DNA of 64,000 nt from Hanstruepera marina (GTDB taxonomy: Bacteria > Bacteroidota > Bacteroidia > Flavobacteriales > Flavobacteriaceae): NCBI RefSeq assembly GCF_019880635.1, contig NZ_JAINVX010000005.1, positions 331,196 through 395,195 of the forward strand, in the 5' to 3' direction. Shown here one piece after another: positions 46,344 to 54,610 of this stretch; positions within the stretch are counted from its first letter, which is position 1; the number at the start of each line of letters is the position of its first letter. The notes below the pieces were generated by a model. It did not search any database, had not been told where the DNA came from, and saw nothing but the letters and a program-made list of their open reading frames with translations. Made by a program: the position numbers and the translations under genes.

Positions 46344-48251
46344 ATGCTTAATATTCATAATCTTTCTATTTCATTTCAAGGCGAATACTTGTTCGAGGAG
46401 ATTGCATTTAAATTATCTGCGGGAGACCGTATTGGTTTAATTGGAAAAAATGGAGCAGGTAAGTCAACCATGCTTAAAATTCTTGCAAAAGAACTAGACC
46501 CAGATTCAGGGCAAATAGCTGCTGACAAAAGCTTGAAGATAGGGTTTTTAAAGCAGGATTTGGATTTTGAGTTTGGTAGAACGGTTTTAGAAGAATCTTA
46601 TGAAGCTTTTCATGAGATTAAAAAAATTGAACGTGAAATAGACGAAGTCAATACGCAATTGGCCGAAAGAACGGATTATGAAAGCGATAGTTATCATCAA
46701 TTAATGATTGATTTAAATGAGTTGCAGCATCAGTATGAGATTCATGGTGGTTATAATTATCAAGGTGAGACCGAAAAGATATTACAAGGGCTAGGGTTTA
46801 AACGGGAAGATTTTAATAAGCTAACCGACACGTTTTCTGGAGGTTGGCGAATGCGTATTGAGCTCGCCAAGCTTTTGCTTCAAAATAATGACTTACTGTT
46901 GTTAGATGAGCCTACAAACCATTTGGATATTGAATCCATAATTTGGCTAGAAGGGTTCTTAAAAAATTATCCTGGTGCTGTTGTTATTGTATCGCATGAC
47001 AAGATGTTTTTAGATAATGTAACCAATCGTACCATTGAAATTTCTTTAGGGCGTATTTATGATTACAATAAACCATATACAAAGTTTCTAGAACTTCGTA
47101 AAGAAATAAAAGAGCAACAGCTAGCTACGCAAAAAAATCAAGAGAAGCATATACAACAAACAGAAAAGTTAATTGAAAAGTTTAGAGCCAAAGCTTCAAA
47201 GGCTACTATGGCCCAATCTTTAATAAAGAAATTGGACCGCATGGACCGTGTTGAGGTTGATGAAGACGATAATAGTGTAATGACTTTAAGATTTCCTGTT
47301 TCTGTAACCCCTGGAAAGGTGGTGGTTGAAGCGCAAAATGTTTCTAAAAGCTATGGTGACTTACAAGTATTAAACAATATTAGCCTATCTATACCACGAG
47401 ATACTAAAACAGCCTTTGTAGGACAAAATGGTCAGGGGAAATCTACTTTGGCTAAAATAATTGTAGGAGATTTAAAGCACCAAGGCGAATTAAAATTAGG
47501 GCACAATGTACAGATAGCCTATTTTGCCCAAAATCAGGCAGAATATCTTGATGGTAATAAAACTGTATTGGATACGATGATTGATGCGGCAAATGAATCA
47601 AACAGAAGTAAAGTAAGGGATATACTGGGTTCGTTTTTGTTTCGTGGCGACGAAGTAGAAAAATACGTTCGCGTGCTTTCAGGAGGTGAAAGGAATAGAT
47701 TGGCCTTGGCTAAATTATTGCTTCAACCCTTTAATGTTTTGGTAATGGATGAGCCTACAAACCATTTAGATATCAAATCGAAAAATGTACTAAAAGAGGC
47801 TTTAAAAAACTTTGATGGCACTTTAATTTTAGTATCACATGACCGTGATTTTCTACAAGGTCTAACAGAAACAATTTATGAGTTTAAAGATCACAAAATA
47901 AAAGAGTATTTAGGTAACATAGACTATTATTTAGAGCAACGCAATGTGGAGAATTTAAGAGAGGTTGAAAAGCGTAATGTTGAAAAAGAAAAGCCTAAAG
48001 CAAGTAATAAAGACTCTTATGAAACTCAAAAGAAGCTAAAATCTCTAAACAATAAGTTGAGTAATTTAGAGTCTAAAATTCACGACCTAGAAAACGAAAT
48101 AAAAGGTATTGATGTTGAGCTTGCAACTAATTATGATGAAGTGGTATCCAACCCTAGATTTTTTGATAAATATAATGCCAAAAAGGAGAAATTGGAAAGC
48201 CTAATGGCTGAATGGGAAACGGTCCAAGAAGCTATAGATTCTAGTAATTAA
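46344..48251 (+). CDS. ABC-F family ATPase
   Basis: The start at ATG 46344 (MLNIHNLSISFQGEYLF) gives 635 residues. Two ATPase domains are present, with Walker A GKNGAGKST and GQNGQGKST and signatures SGGWRMRIELAKLLL and SGGERNRLALAKLLL, joined by a charged helical linker; there are no membrane segments. ABC-F proteins act on the ribosome, in translation rescue or antibiotic protection. The C-terminal coiled coil (about 555-630) resembles the Uup type. An open upstream frame from 46245 is not conserved in character. Confidence 0.93.
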   Translation: MLNIHNLSISFQGEYLFEEIAFKLSAGDRIGLIGKNGAGKSTMLKILAKELDPDSGQIAADKSLKIGFLKQDLDFEFGRTVLEESYEAFHEIKKIEREIDEVNTQLAERTDYESDSYHQLMIDLNELQHQYEIHGGYNYQGETEKILQGLGFKREDFNKLTDTFSGGWRMRIELAKLLLQNNDLLLLDEPTNHLDIESIIWLEGFLKNYPGAVVIVSHDKMFLDNVTNRTIEISLGRIYDYNKPYTKFLELRKEIKEQQLATQKNQEKHIQQTEKLIEKFRAKASKATMAQSLIKKLDRMDRVEVDEDDNSVMTLRFPVSVTPGKVVVEAQNVSKSYGDLQVLNNISLSIPRDTKTAFVGQNGQGKSTLAKIIVGDLKHQGELKLGHNVQIAYFAQNQAEYLDGNKTVLDTMIDAANESNRSKVRDILGSFLFRGDEVEKYVRVLSGGERNRLALAKLLLQPFNVLVMDEPTNHLDIKSKNVLKEALKNFDGTLILVSHDRDFLQGLTETIYEFKDHKIKEYLGNIDYYLEQRNVENLREVEKRNVEKEKPKASNKDSYETQKKLKSLNNKLSNLESKIHDLENEIKGIDVELATNYDEVVSNPRFFDKYNAKKEKLESLMAEWETVQEAIDSSN

Positions 48252-48299
48252 TTGATAATTAGTACTATAAATTCTTAACGAAACGTGCAGTTCGTCGAA

Positions 48300-48307
48300 T
48301 AAATTTG
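48300..48307 (+). promoter_or_regulatory. Possible -7 promoter box of the LRR gene
   Basis: TAAATTTG matches TAnnTTTG exactly, 57 bases upstream of the ATG at 48365. No TTG lies at the -33 distance. Confidence 0.33.
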
Positions 48308-48364
48308 GTTTTAAACCTAATTAAGTCTAATATTGATATAGATTAAACCCAAATCTATTGAAAT

Positions 48365-49186
48365 ATGAGAACTTTTACACAAACACTTATGTGTCTTTTT
48401 GTTTCTGCGATTACGTTTGCAAATGTCTCTACAAACGAAAAGGAAGTACTAATAGCTTTATATAACTCAACACAAGGCGAGCAGTGGAAAAATACTTGGG
48501 ATTTGAATGCTCCAGTTGAAACATGGTACGGAGTAACCCTTAAAAACAATCATGTTGTTGAATTGAGTTTAGAGTTTAATAACCTTCAAGGGCCTTTGCC
48601 ACAAGAAATAGGTGAACTTGCTTATTTACAAAAACTAAATTTAGGTTTTAATAAGATTTCTGGAGAATTGCCGACTTCTATTGGAAACTTAAAGGAATTG
48701 GTGTCTTTAGAATTATTCATGAATAGTTTAGAAGGTAAAATTCCTAACGAAATTGGACAACTTTCAAATTTAGAAATATTAAGATTATACAGTAATAATT
48801 TAATAGGAGAAATTCCAACAACTATTGGTAACCTAACCAATTTGAAAGAATTATTACTTGGAAGCAACAATTTAACAGGAACTATTCCAACTCAAATAGC
48901 TACCCTAATTAACCTACAAAAATTAAGTTTAATCGATAATGAGATTTCTGGTGAAGTACCAGTTGAGATTGCAGGATTATTACAATTGGAAGAATTGATT
49001 TTAGCCAGTAATGAATTAACAGGTGACTTGCCGTTCGAGATTTCTCATTTTCCTAAATTAGAAACGTTTATGGTAAGTGACAACAAATTAAATCAAGACT
49101 ACATTAGTATGATAAATGGCAATAATCCAAATTTCCTGGATTTCAATGCCAGTACTGAAGCAACAACAATTACAGATAATGATTAA
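48365..49186 (+). CDS. Exported leucine-rich-repeat protein
   Basis: The 273-residue protein has a signal peptide (to about TFANVS), a cap region with a Trp-containing motif (LYNSTQGEQWKNTWD) and about seven repeats of the plant-type LRR, LxxLxLxxNxLxGxIPxxIGxLxxL (residues 60-250). No type IX sorting domain or membrane anchor is seen at the C-terminus. Such proteins usually bind other proteins or glycans; the ligand is unknown. A terminator lies 22 bases after the stop. Confidence 0.85.
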   Translation: MRTFTQTLMCLFVSAITFANVSTNEKEVLIALYNSTQGEQWKNTWDLNAPVETWYGVTLKNNHVVELSLEFNNLQGPLPQEIGELAYLQKLNLGFNKISGELPTSIGNLKELVSLELFMNSLEGKIPNEIGQLSNLEILRLYSNNLIGEIPTTIGNLTNLKELLLGSNNLTGTIPTQIATLINLQKLSLIDNEISGEVPVEIAGLLQLEELILASNELTGDLPFEISHFPKLETFMVSDNKLNQDYISMINGNNPNFLDFNASTEATTITDND

Positions 49187-49208
49187 TTATTAAGTTTTAA
49201 TATCATTA

Positions 49209-49244
49209 AAAAAGAGGAGGTCAAATTAAAGGCCTCTTTTTTTG
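49209..49244 (+). terminator. Terminator after the LRR gene
   Basis: AAAGAGG and CCTCTTT pair around a GC-poor loop and are followed by a run of T. It ends just before the next small gene. Confidence 0.75.
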
Positions 49245-49256
49245 TATTTTTAAGGT

Positions 49257-49439
49257 ATGGTTCAGCAATTTTTTCAATGCCCTTATTGTTGGGAAACTAT
49301 ATCTATGTTTTTGGATGAATCCATTACTAAACAAGACTATATTGAAGATTGTGAAGTATGTTGTAACCCTATTCAAATTCAATTCATAATTGATAAAGCA
49401 GAGGTGATATTGTTTGAAGCCAAAAGTATTGAGCAATAA
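49257..49439 (+). CDS. CPXCG-motif cysteine-rich small protein
   Basis: A 60-residue protein with two Cys pairs, CPYC (8-11) and CEVCC (about 32-36), that probably bind one zinc ion. The FQCPYCWETISMFLD and CEVCCNPI blocks fit the CPXCG-motif family found widely as a single-domain zinc protein. Function is unknown. It has an ATG start and no signal peptide. Confidence 0.82.
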   Translation: MVQQFFQCPYCWETISMFLDESITKQDYIEDCEVCCNPIQIQFIIDKAEVILFEAKSIEQ

Positions 49440-49455
49440 TTTATGCAAATAATGC

Positions 49456-49485
49456 TTGTTATATTTAAAAACGGTTGTATATTTG
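49456..49485 (+). promoter_or_regulatory. Promoter of the initiator tRNA gene
   Basis: TTG at 49456-49458 and TATATTTG at 49478-49485 are separated by 19 bases, a full match to the Bacteroidota housekeeping promoter TTG-N19-TAnnTTTG. Transcription should start near 49492, a few bases before the mature tRNA. Confidence 0.82.
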
Positions 49486-49495
49486 CAGTCCACAT

Positions 49496-49568
<73 letters not shown>

Positions 49569-49592
49569 CTATCGATAATCGGTTTTAAAATC

Positions 49593-49624
49593 AATGGTTT
49601 TGTTTACGCAAAACCATTTTTTTT
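49593..49624 (+). terminator. Terminator after tRNA-fMet
   Basis: AATGGTTTTG and CAAAACCATT form a ten-base-pair stem around TTTACG, followed by eight T. It ends one base before the integrase ATG, so tRNA transcription should not enter the integrase. Confidence 0.88.
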
Positions 49625-50944
49625 ATGTTTACATTAAATGATTATCTTGCCGATGAACACGGAATTGAACACGATTTAGAACACAATTTGCTAAAAAAGA
49701 AAAATTTCTCCTCTCCAAAAATCTACAATGCCAATGGTAATTTAAGCAGGCGCTGGTATGTTTATTTTTCATTTCGAAATCCTCAAACAGGAAAGCTTCA
49801 AAGAATGAAGAATATTTATGGAACTGCAAATAATTATGATTCCAAAGAAGACCGTTTAGCAGTTCTAACAGTTTACAGAAACAAGTTAAAGCAATTATTA
49901 AAAGAAGGTTTTAATCCATTTGAAGATAATTCTAAACTTATTGAAAAACGAAATCAAAAAAGTTCTGATGAGAAAGTTGAGGAATTTATTTCGTCTGATA
50001 GCATTGAAGAGCCTAAAGGGTCAATTGATGTTGCAGAGCCTTCTATATCGATACAAGATGCCTTTTCAAGAGGTTTAAAGCTAAAGGATAAGCTTTTGAG
50101 CAATACAACCAAGAGGAGTTTTGAAAACCGAATAAAGAACTTTGGTAAATGGATAATCGACAACCATCCTGAAAAGACTTCCATAACGGAAATTGACAAG
50201 AGACTTGTTATGGACTTTTTAAACGAGATGTTGGGTAGGACAAGTCCAAGGAACAGAAATAATTATAGAACTGACTTAAGCAGTTTATTCCAGGCATTGG
50301 AAGATGATGACATTATTGAGGCAAATTTCATAAAAAAAATACCAGTTCTCAAATCCATACCTAAACGAAATAAAGCTTACTCTCCAGAAGTACAAGAAGA
50401 AATATTTGAATACCTTGAAAAGCATGATAAGGACTTGTTGCTTTTCATCAAATTTATTTCTTATAATTTTTTGAGACCCATTGAAGTCTGTAGACTGAAA
50501 GTTGGTGATTTGGACATAAAGCACAAGAAAGTCAATTTTCAAGCAAAAAATAGTCCCCTAAAGACTAAAATTATTCCTGACATCATGATTGAAGAGATTC
50601 CTGATCTATCGAAAATGAAAAAAGGAATGTGGCTGTTTACTCCAGAAGGAATTGGAGGAGATTGGAATACTGAACTTGAGAATAGGCGTGACTACTTTAC
50701 CAAACGTTTTAAAAGGACTGTCAAGGATAAATTTGGACTAGGTCCGGAATTTGGACTTTACAGTTTTAGGCATACATTTATTACCAAGCTTTACCGTCAG
50801 ATAAGGAAAACAGCTACTCCATTTGAAGCAAAAAGCCATTTGATGCAAATTACTGGACATACATCGATGAAAGCACTTGAAAAATACTTGAGAGAGATTG
50901 ATGCTGAACTTCCTGAAGATTATTCCGAGCTAATAAAACCTTAA
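49625..50944 (+). CDS. Phage-type tyrosine recombinase/integrase
   Basis: The 439-residue protein has an N-terminal arm-binding-like region (about 15-110, NLSRRWYVYFSFRNP), a SAM-like core-binding domain (about 165-250) and a C-terminal catalytic domain. Catalytic residues seen are Arg in LRPIEVCRL, the Arg-His of YSFRHTFITK, the His of TGHTSMKALEKY and the nucleophile Tyr in that last segment. Serine replaces the first His of the HxxR motif, which is frequent in Bacteroidota integrases. It lacks the extra helix region of integron integrases. It probably catalyses insertion at the tRNA 3' end. Confidence 0.9.
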   Translation: MFTLNDYLADEHGIEHDLEHNLLKKKNFSSPKIYNANGNLSRRWYVYFSFRNPQTGKLQRMKNIYGTANNYDSKEDRLAVLTVYRNKLKQLLKEGFNPFEDNSKLIEKRNQKSSDEKVEEFISSDSIEEPKGSIDVAEPSISIQDAFSRGLKLKDKLLSNTTKRSFENRIKNFGKWIIDNHPEKTSITEIDKRLVMDFLNEMLGRTSPRNRNNYRTDLSSLFQALEDDDIIEANFIKKIPVLKSIPKRNKAYSPEVQEEIFEYLEKHDKDLLLFIKFISYNFLRPIEVCRLKVGDLDIKHKKVNFQAKNSPLKTKIIPDIMIEEIPDLSKMKKGMWLFTPEGIGGDWNTELENRRDYFTKRFKRTVKDKFGLGPEFGLYSFRHTFITKLYRQIRKTATPFEAKSHLMQITGHTSMKALEKYLREIDAELPEDYSELIKP

Positions 50945-50952
50945 ATGTAAAC

Positions 50953-51636
50953 ATGGAAGAATCACTCAAGGACAAACACCAGAGATTTGTTGAAAGGCTT
51001 TATAAACCTTTCATATTCTATATACCCAGAAGGCTTTACACGGAACTAGATCCAAAAGGGAATTGGGATCATGAAAAGTTTGATGGCGTGTTTGATACGG
51101 TTGTCCTTATCAAGGAGGATGGAAGCAATCAAGCTCTTGATGATGGCCCATCCAACTTTTACATTCTTCCAAAAGGATTGGTGTTGAGTAAAAACACCTA
51201 TGACTTATTTGATCTAAAGGAAAAACAAAACGATCCTTCTTTTCGTTTTTTATTGGATAATTATTTAAAGAACCTCGTCTTTTATGTCAGGATTTCCAAA
51301 TGGATGTATGACAATATCATAACAGACATCAAGGAGATTCGAAAAGAGACCTTGTTTTCATTTGAGAAGCAGATGGAAATTTTCCAGGAACATTGGAATT
51401 ATTTACAAGAAAACTTTAAAAAGGAAGACCACCAAACTACTAATCCACTTGAAGGGGAAATCAAGAAAGAAGATCTCAAGACGGTAAATAATCTGATTAA
51501 TATTCCCAATGTAGCAAAAACGGAACATGGTATAAATGCGAAACTAAAACCTAAAAAGAAAGAAAAGAAAATACTTGTAACAGATGAGGAAGCAGAGAAG
51601 TTCTTGCTCAAAACAGTTTTCAAGGTAAATTCATAG
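50953..51636 (+). CDS. Unknown protein in the integrase operon
   Basis: A 227-residue soluble protein starting eight bases after the integrase stop. The first 150 residues (FIFYIPRRLYTELDPKGNWDHEKFDG) appear folded and rich in aromatic residues; the last 60 are Lys-rich and probably flexible. No known family was recognised. Tight coupling to the integrase suggests a role in the element's transfer or recombination, for example as a directionality factor or DNA-binding accessory. That is inference. Confidence 0.7.
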   Translation: MEESLKDKHQRFVERLYKPFIFYIPRRLYTELDPKGNWDHEKFDGVFDTVVLIKEDGSNQALDDGPSNFYILPKGLVLSKNTYDLFDLKEKQNDPSFRFLLDNYLKNLVFYVRISKWMYDNIITDIKEIRKETLFSFEKQMEIFQEHWNYLQENFKKEDHQTTNPLEGEIKKEDLKTVNNLINIPNVAKTEHGINAKLKPKKKEKKILVTDEEAEKFLLKTVFKVNS

Positions 51637-51681
51637 TATTGAAAGCATCAAGTTCAAGATTACCATTAAAAGTAAATCATT

Positions 51682-52266
51682 ATGTCAAAAAAAAACCCTA
51701 TTAAGAATAGTGACCCTTCCATAAACTTTAGGTTGCCCAAAGAACTAAAGGCATCTATTGAAGAAAAGGCTCAAGAAAAAAATCAAACGAGTTCGGCATA
51801 TTTAAGAGACTTGTTAGAGAGCGTACTTAATGGTGATTACTGTTACAAAGAACAGGTAAAGGATAGGGTAGAATCATTCTTGTATTCTAAAGAATTTTTA
51901 CAATTAATGATATGGATTTACAGGAAGAAGGAAATAGGGGAGTTAGAGATAGAAAAGAATGAATTGGATAGGTATATAAAAACATTGAAAAATATTGATG
52001 GACATCTTCCTCAAAAAATTACTAGAGAGTTTGATAAAGTTCTTAAGGATGTAATAGATTTAAGAGATGATAACAGCTATGCATCTAGGAGTAAATTTGA
52101 GTTTCATGCAGCCAGTCGTGAATACCAAAAATTTAATTTGAAGTCGGTTGAAGAATACTTCTTGGATGAAAGAATGCAACAAGTATTTTTAAACACTAAA
52201 GGAGTCAAGAATATTGAAGTGCCCGATTTAAAGGGGTTTAATATTCCGAATTTAGAACAAAAATAA
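51682..52266 (+). CDS. Ribbon-helix-helix domain protein
   Basis: Residues about 12-55 (INFRLPKELKASIEEKAQEKNQTSSAYLRDLLESVL) fit a ribbon-helix-helix DNA-binding fold like that of MobC- or Arc-type proteins; the rest (about 60-194) is helical and charged with no recognised family. It could be a relaxosome accessory factor or a repressor. The region just downstream carries four copies of TGTGATAA/TTATCACA that could be its binding sites. Confidence 0.7.
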   Translation: MSKKNPIKNSDPSINFRLPKELKASIEEKAQEKNQTSSAYLRDLLESVLNGDYCYKEQVKDRVESFLYSKEFLQLMIWIYRKKEIGELEIEKNELDRYIKTLKNIDGHLPQKITREFDKVLKDVIDLRDDNSYASRSKFEFHAASREYQKFNLKSVEEYFLDERMQQVFLNTKGVKNIEVPDLKGFNIPNLEQK

Positions 52267-52486
52267 TTGTGATAAAATCTGTGATAATTTTTTATCACAA
52301 AATACAAACGAGAGCAACAAACCATTGTTTTAGACTACAAATGTGGTCTAAAACAGCCGCTTTTGGGTGTAAAACCTTATAATAATCACACACATACCTC
52401 AATAATTGTTATCACAAAATTTTAGAATAGATTAATCCTAGTATAGTTTATACTTCCAATTACTATTCATCTTTGCAATTGAAATT
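52267..52486. repeat. Repeat-rich spacer with TGTGATAA boxes and a perfect hairpin
   Basis: No gene is seen here. TGTGATAA or its complement TTATCACA occurs at 52268-52275, 52280-52287, 52292-52299 and 52409-52416; the second and third form a hairpin with a TTTT loop. TGTTTTAGAC (52326-52335) and GTCTAAAACA (52346-52355) form a second, perfect ten-base-pair stem. These could be iterons, operators for the adjacent ribbon-helix-helix protein, or transcription stops. Confidence 0.6.
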
Positions 52487-52561
52487 ATGTCAAAAAATAA
52501 TATAGGTCAAAGCCCATATTTTGATTTGGAAAAAGGCGAAGTCGTTTTTCGTTATGGATAG
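52487..52561 (+). CDS. Possible 24-residue peptide gene
   Basis: ATG at 52487 opens a short frame ending at TAG 52559-52561 and encoding MSKNNIGQSPYFDLEKGEVV plus four residues. It is preceded by CATCTTTG, one mismatch from the TAnnTTTG promoter box, close to the ATG. It is convergent with the LexA-like gene. The composition is protein-like, but the length gives little statistical support. Confidence 0.35.
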   Translation: MSKNNIGQSPYFDLEKGEVVFRYG

Positions 52562-52572
52562 AGTTAATACAA

Positions 52573-53343
52573 TTAACTGATTTTTTTTAATGCTTCTAAC
52601 TCAACACCCAAACTATTAAACATAGAAATGATACTGCTTATTTTAAGTTCTTCCTTGTCATATTCTTGGGTGTTAATGCTACAGGTATATTCCCAAATTT
52701 CCAAAACTTCATCAATTGATATTTCATAAGGTTGATAAAGAGGATTGTCCGAAATTAATAATAACGAGTTACGCTCTTTTATGTTATTATTAATCCGTTT
52801 GTAAACCATACCATCATTTAATGTCAAGAGAATATAGGTTTTATTATCTGTTATATCCTTTCGATCCTCTATAAATTTTCCAACTACATAAGAACCTTCC
52901 TTTAACGGCAACATGGAATCACCTTTAATAGGAAAAGCACGATGCTTTCCAGAAGGCAAAAAAGGTAATTTAATCTTTTGTAACTGTTCAATGTATTCGG
53001 GATCATCATACCCAGATAAATAGCCAGCAGATGCCTTAACAGGAACTACTTCAATAAGGTTTTCATTACTTTCATCAACAGTAATTGGAAACAATACACG
53101 TTTGTTTCCCACTTCTATAAAGGATGTGTCCTTTGATTTGGTCAAATCATTTTTGATTAAGATGTCAACGGGTATTTTAAAGTAGTCCGACAACAAAACC
53201 AGCATTTTAATATTGGGAGCTGATCGTCCCTCTTCATAGGAACTTATCCGTGAACGAGTAACTTTTAAATCCTCTGCAAGCTCCTCTTGGGTTAAAGACT
53301 TCAGATTTCTTAAGTGTCTGATGTTTTTTTGGATATTTTCCAT
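52573..53343 (-). CDS. LexA-like repressor: HTH_3 (XRE) domain plus S24 peptidase domain
   Basis: The 256-residue protein has an N-terminal Cro/C1-type helix-turn-helix (about 5-60, LTQEELAEDLKVTRSRISSYEEG) and a C-terminal S24 self-cleavage domain. The probable cleavage site is the Ala-Gly of VKASAGY (about residue 94); the nucleophile Ser is in GDSMLP and the general base Lys in MVYKRI. By analogy with LexA and C1, RecA filaments would trigger self-cleavage and derepress the genes controlled. It is divergent from a Y-family polymerase gene across a 52-base gap with a strong palindrome, its likely operator. Confidence 0.9.
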   Translation of the reverse strand: MENIQKNIRHLRNLKSLTQEELAEDLKVTRSRISSYEEGRSAPNIKMLVLLSDYFKIPVDILIKNDLTKSKDTSFIEVGNKRVLFPITVDESNENLIEVVPVKASAGYLSGYDDPEYIEQLQKIKLPFLPSGKHRAFPIKGDSMLPLKEGSYVVGKFIEDRKDITDNKTYILLTLNDGMVYKRINNNIKERNSLLLISDNPLYQPYEISIDEVLEIWEYTCSINTQEYDKEELKISSIISMFNSLGVELEALKKIS

Positions 53344-53347
53344 ATTG

Positions 53348-53382
53348 CTACAAATATAAGCAATAAATGCTTATAAATGTAG
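53348..53382. promoter_or_regulatory. 35-bp palindromic operator between lexA-like and dinB-like genes
   Basis: CTACAAATATAAGCA (53348-53362) and TGCTTATAAATGTAG (53368-53382) are inverted repeats matching at 13 of 15 positions around the spacer ATAAA. It fills most of the gap between the divergent start codons. A minus-strand -7 box TATATTTG (53351-53358) lies inside the palindrome and a plus-strand box TAATTTTG (53384-53391) abuts it, so a bound repressor would block both promoters. Both boxes predict transcription starts at or next to the ATGs, so the mRNAs may be leaderless. Confidence 0.78.
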
Positions 53383-53395
53383 CTAATTTTGTTAT

Positions 53396-54610
53396 ATGAA
53401 TAAACAAGTCTTACATCTTGATTTAGATACATTCTTTGTGTCCTGTGAACGATTAATTGACAGTCGGCTAAAAAAACGTCCACTTATGGTTGGTGGAACA
53501 GGAGATAGAGGTGTTGTAGCTGCTTGTAGTTATGAAACTAGAAAATTTGGAGTGCATTCTGGTATGTCCATGAAAGTAGCAAGGCGGTTGTGTCCTGAAG
53601 CAGTAGTCATAAGAGGTAATTCTTCAATTTATACTAAATACTCCCATATGGTCACCGAAATAATCAAAGAGCGCGTGCCCGTTTTTGAAAAGGCTAGTAT
53701 AGATGAGTTTTATGCTGATTTAAGTGGCATGGATAAGTTTTTTGGAAGCTATAAGTATGCTTCAGAACTACGTCAAAAAATAATAAGTGAAACAGGTCTG
53801 CCAATTTCTTTCGGACTGTCAACAAATAAGATTGTTTCCAAGGTTGCAACTGGTGAAGCAAAACCCAATAACCAATTGCGCATTGATATGGGGTATGAAA
53901 AATCGTTTTTAGCACCTCTATCCATTCGTAAAATTCCCTCTGTTGGAGATAAAACCTATCAAGTTTTAAGAAATTTTGGTGTTGATAAGGTAAGGGTTGT
54001 TCAGCAGATGCCATTGGAGTTGATGATAAGTGTTTTGGGTTTAAATGGCAAAACAATCTGGAAAAGAGCAAACGGTTTGGACAATCCGCCATTGATTCCA
54101 TTTCATGAACGAAAATCAATTTCTACAGAACGGACATTTACTAAAGATACCATTGACATTGTTAAATTGAGGACGACCATATTCGCTATGGCTGAAAACT
54201 TGGCTTTTCAATTAAGAAGAGCTAATAAATTATCAGCTTGTATTGCGGTAAAGATTAGGTATTCAGATTTTAATACCTATACCAAACAACTTAAGATTCC
54301 TTACACCAGTGCTGACCATGTAATTGTTCCTGCTGTATTGGAGCTTTTTGACAAATTATATGAGCGCAGGTTGCTAATCAGATTGGTTGGTGTTAAGTTC
54401 AGTAATATAGTCAGTGGTAATTATCAAATTAACCTATTTGATGACACCGAAGAAATGTTGAACCTGTATAATGCAATGGATACTATAAGGAGCAAATATG
54501 GAGAATTAAGTATTCAAAGAGCAGCATCAATGGGAGCCAAAACCATTGGGAGATTTAACAATCCATTTAGTGGCGAACCACCAATTGTATTAGCCCATCG
54601 TAAACAATAA
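53396..54610 (+). CDS. Y-family DNA polymerase (DinB/UmuC/ImuB-type)
   Basis: The 404-residue protein has the Y-family palm with catalytic acidic residues in HLDLDTFFVSCE and ASIDEFYADLSG, the thumb/HhH region (IRKIPSVGDKTYQVLRNFG) and a little-finger domain (about 235-350). All three metal-binding carboxylates appear intact, so it should be an active translesion polymerase, unlike ImuB, which usually lacks them. The QINLFDDTEE segment near residue 345 fits a clamp-binding motif (Q-x-x-L-F). The stop overlaps the dnaE start by one base (TAATG), so the two are coupled. Confidence 0.92.
   Translation: MNKQVLHLDLDTFFVSCERLIDSRLKKRPLMVGGTGDRGVVAACSYETRKFGVHSGMSMKVARRLCPEAVVIRGNSSIYTKYSHMVTEIIKERVPVFEKASIDEFYADLSGMDKFFGSYKYASELRQKIISETGLPISFGLSTNKIVSKVATGEAKPNNQLRIDMGYEKSFLAPLSIRKIPSVGDKTYQVLRNFGVDKVRVVQQMPLELMISVLGLNGKTIWKRANGLDNPPLIPFHERKSISTERTFTKDTIDIVKLRTTIFAMAENLAFQLRRANKLSACIAVKIRYSDFNTYTKQLKIPYTSADHVIVPAVLELFDKLYERRLLIRLVGVKFSNIVSGNYQINLFDDTEEMLNLYNAMDTIRSKYGELSIQRAASMGAKTIGRFNNPFSGEPPIVLAHRKQ

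Larger units (their letters stand above)
49569..52266 (+). mobile_element. Integrase module beside tRNA-fMet (left end of a putative island)
   Basis: Directly downstream of the tRNA lie a tyrosine recombinase, an unknown gene (eight-base gap) and a ribbon-helix-helix gene, all rightward. This is the usual left end of an integrated element. No second copy of the tRNA 3' end was seen to the right, so the far boundary is probably beyond the window, or has decayed. Confidence 0.55.

Noticed and set aside
49625..50944. The tyrosine recombinase as the integrase of the cassette array
   Set aside because: It is of phage/island type, sits directly at a tRNA 3' end and lacks the integron-specific insertion. 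It also lies on the side where the distal end of the array would be, given gene polarity.
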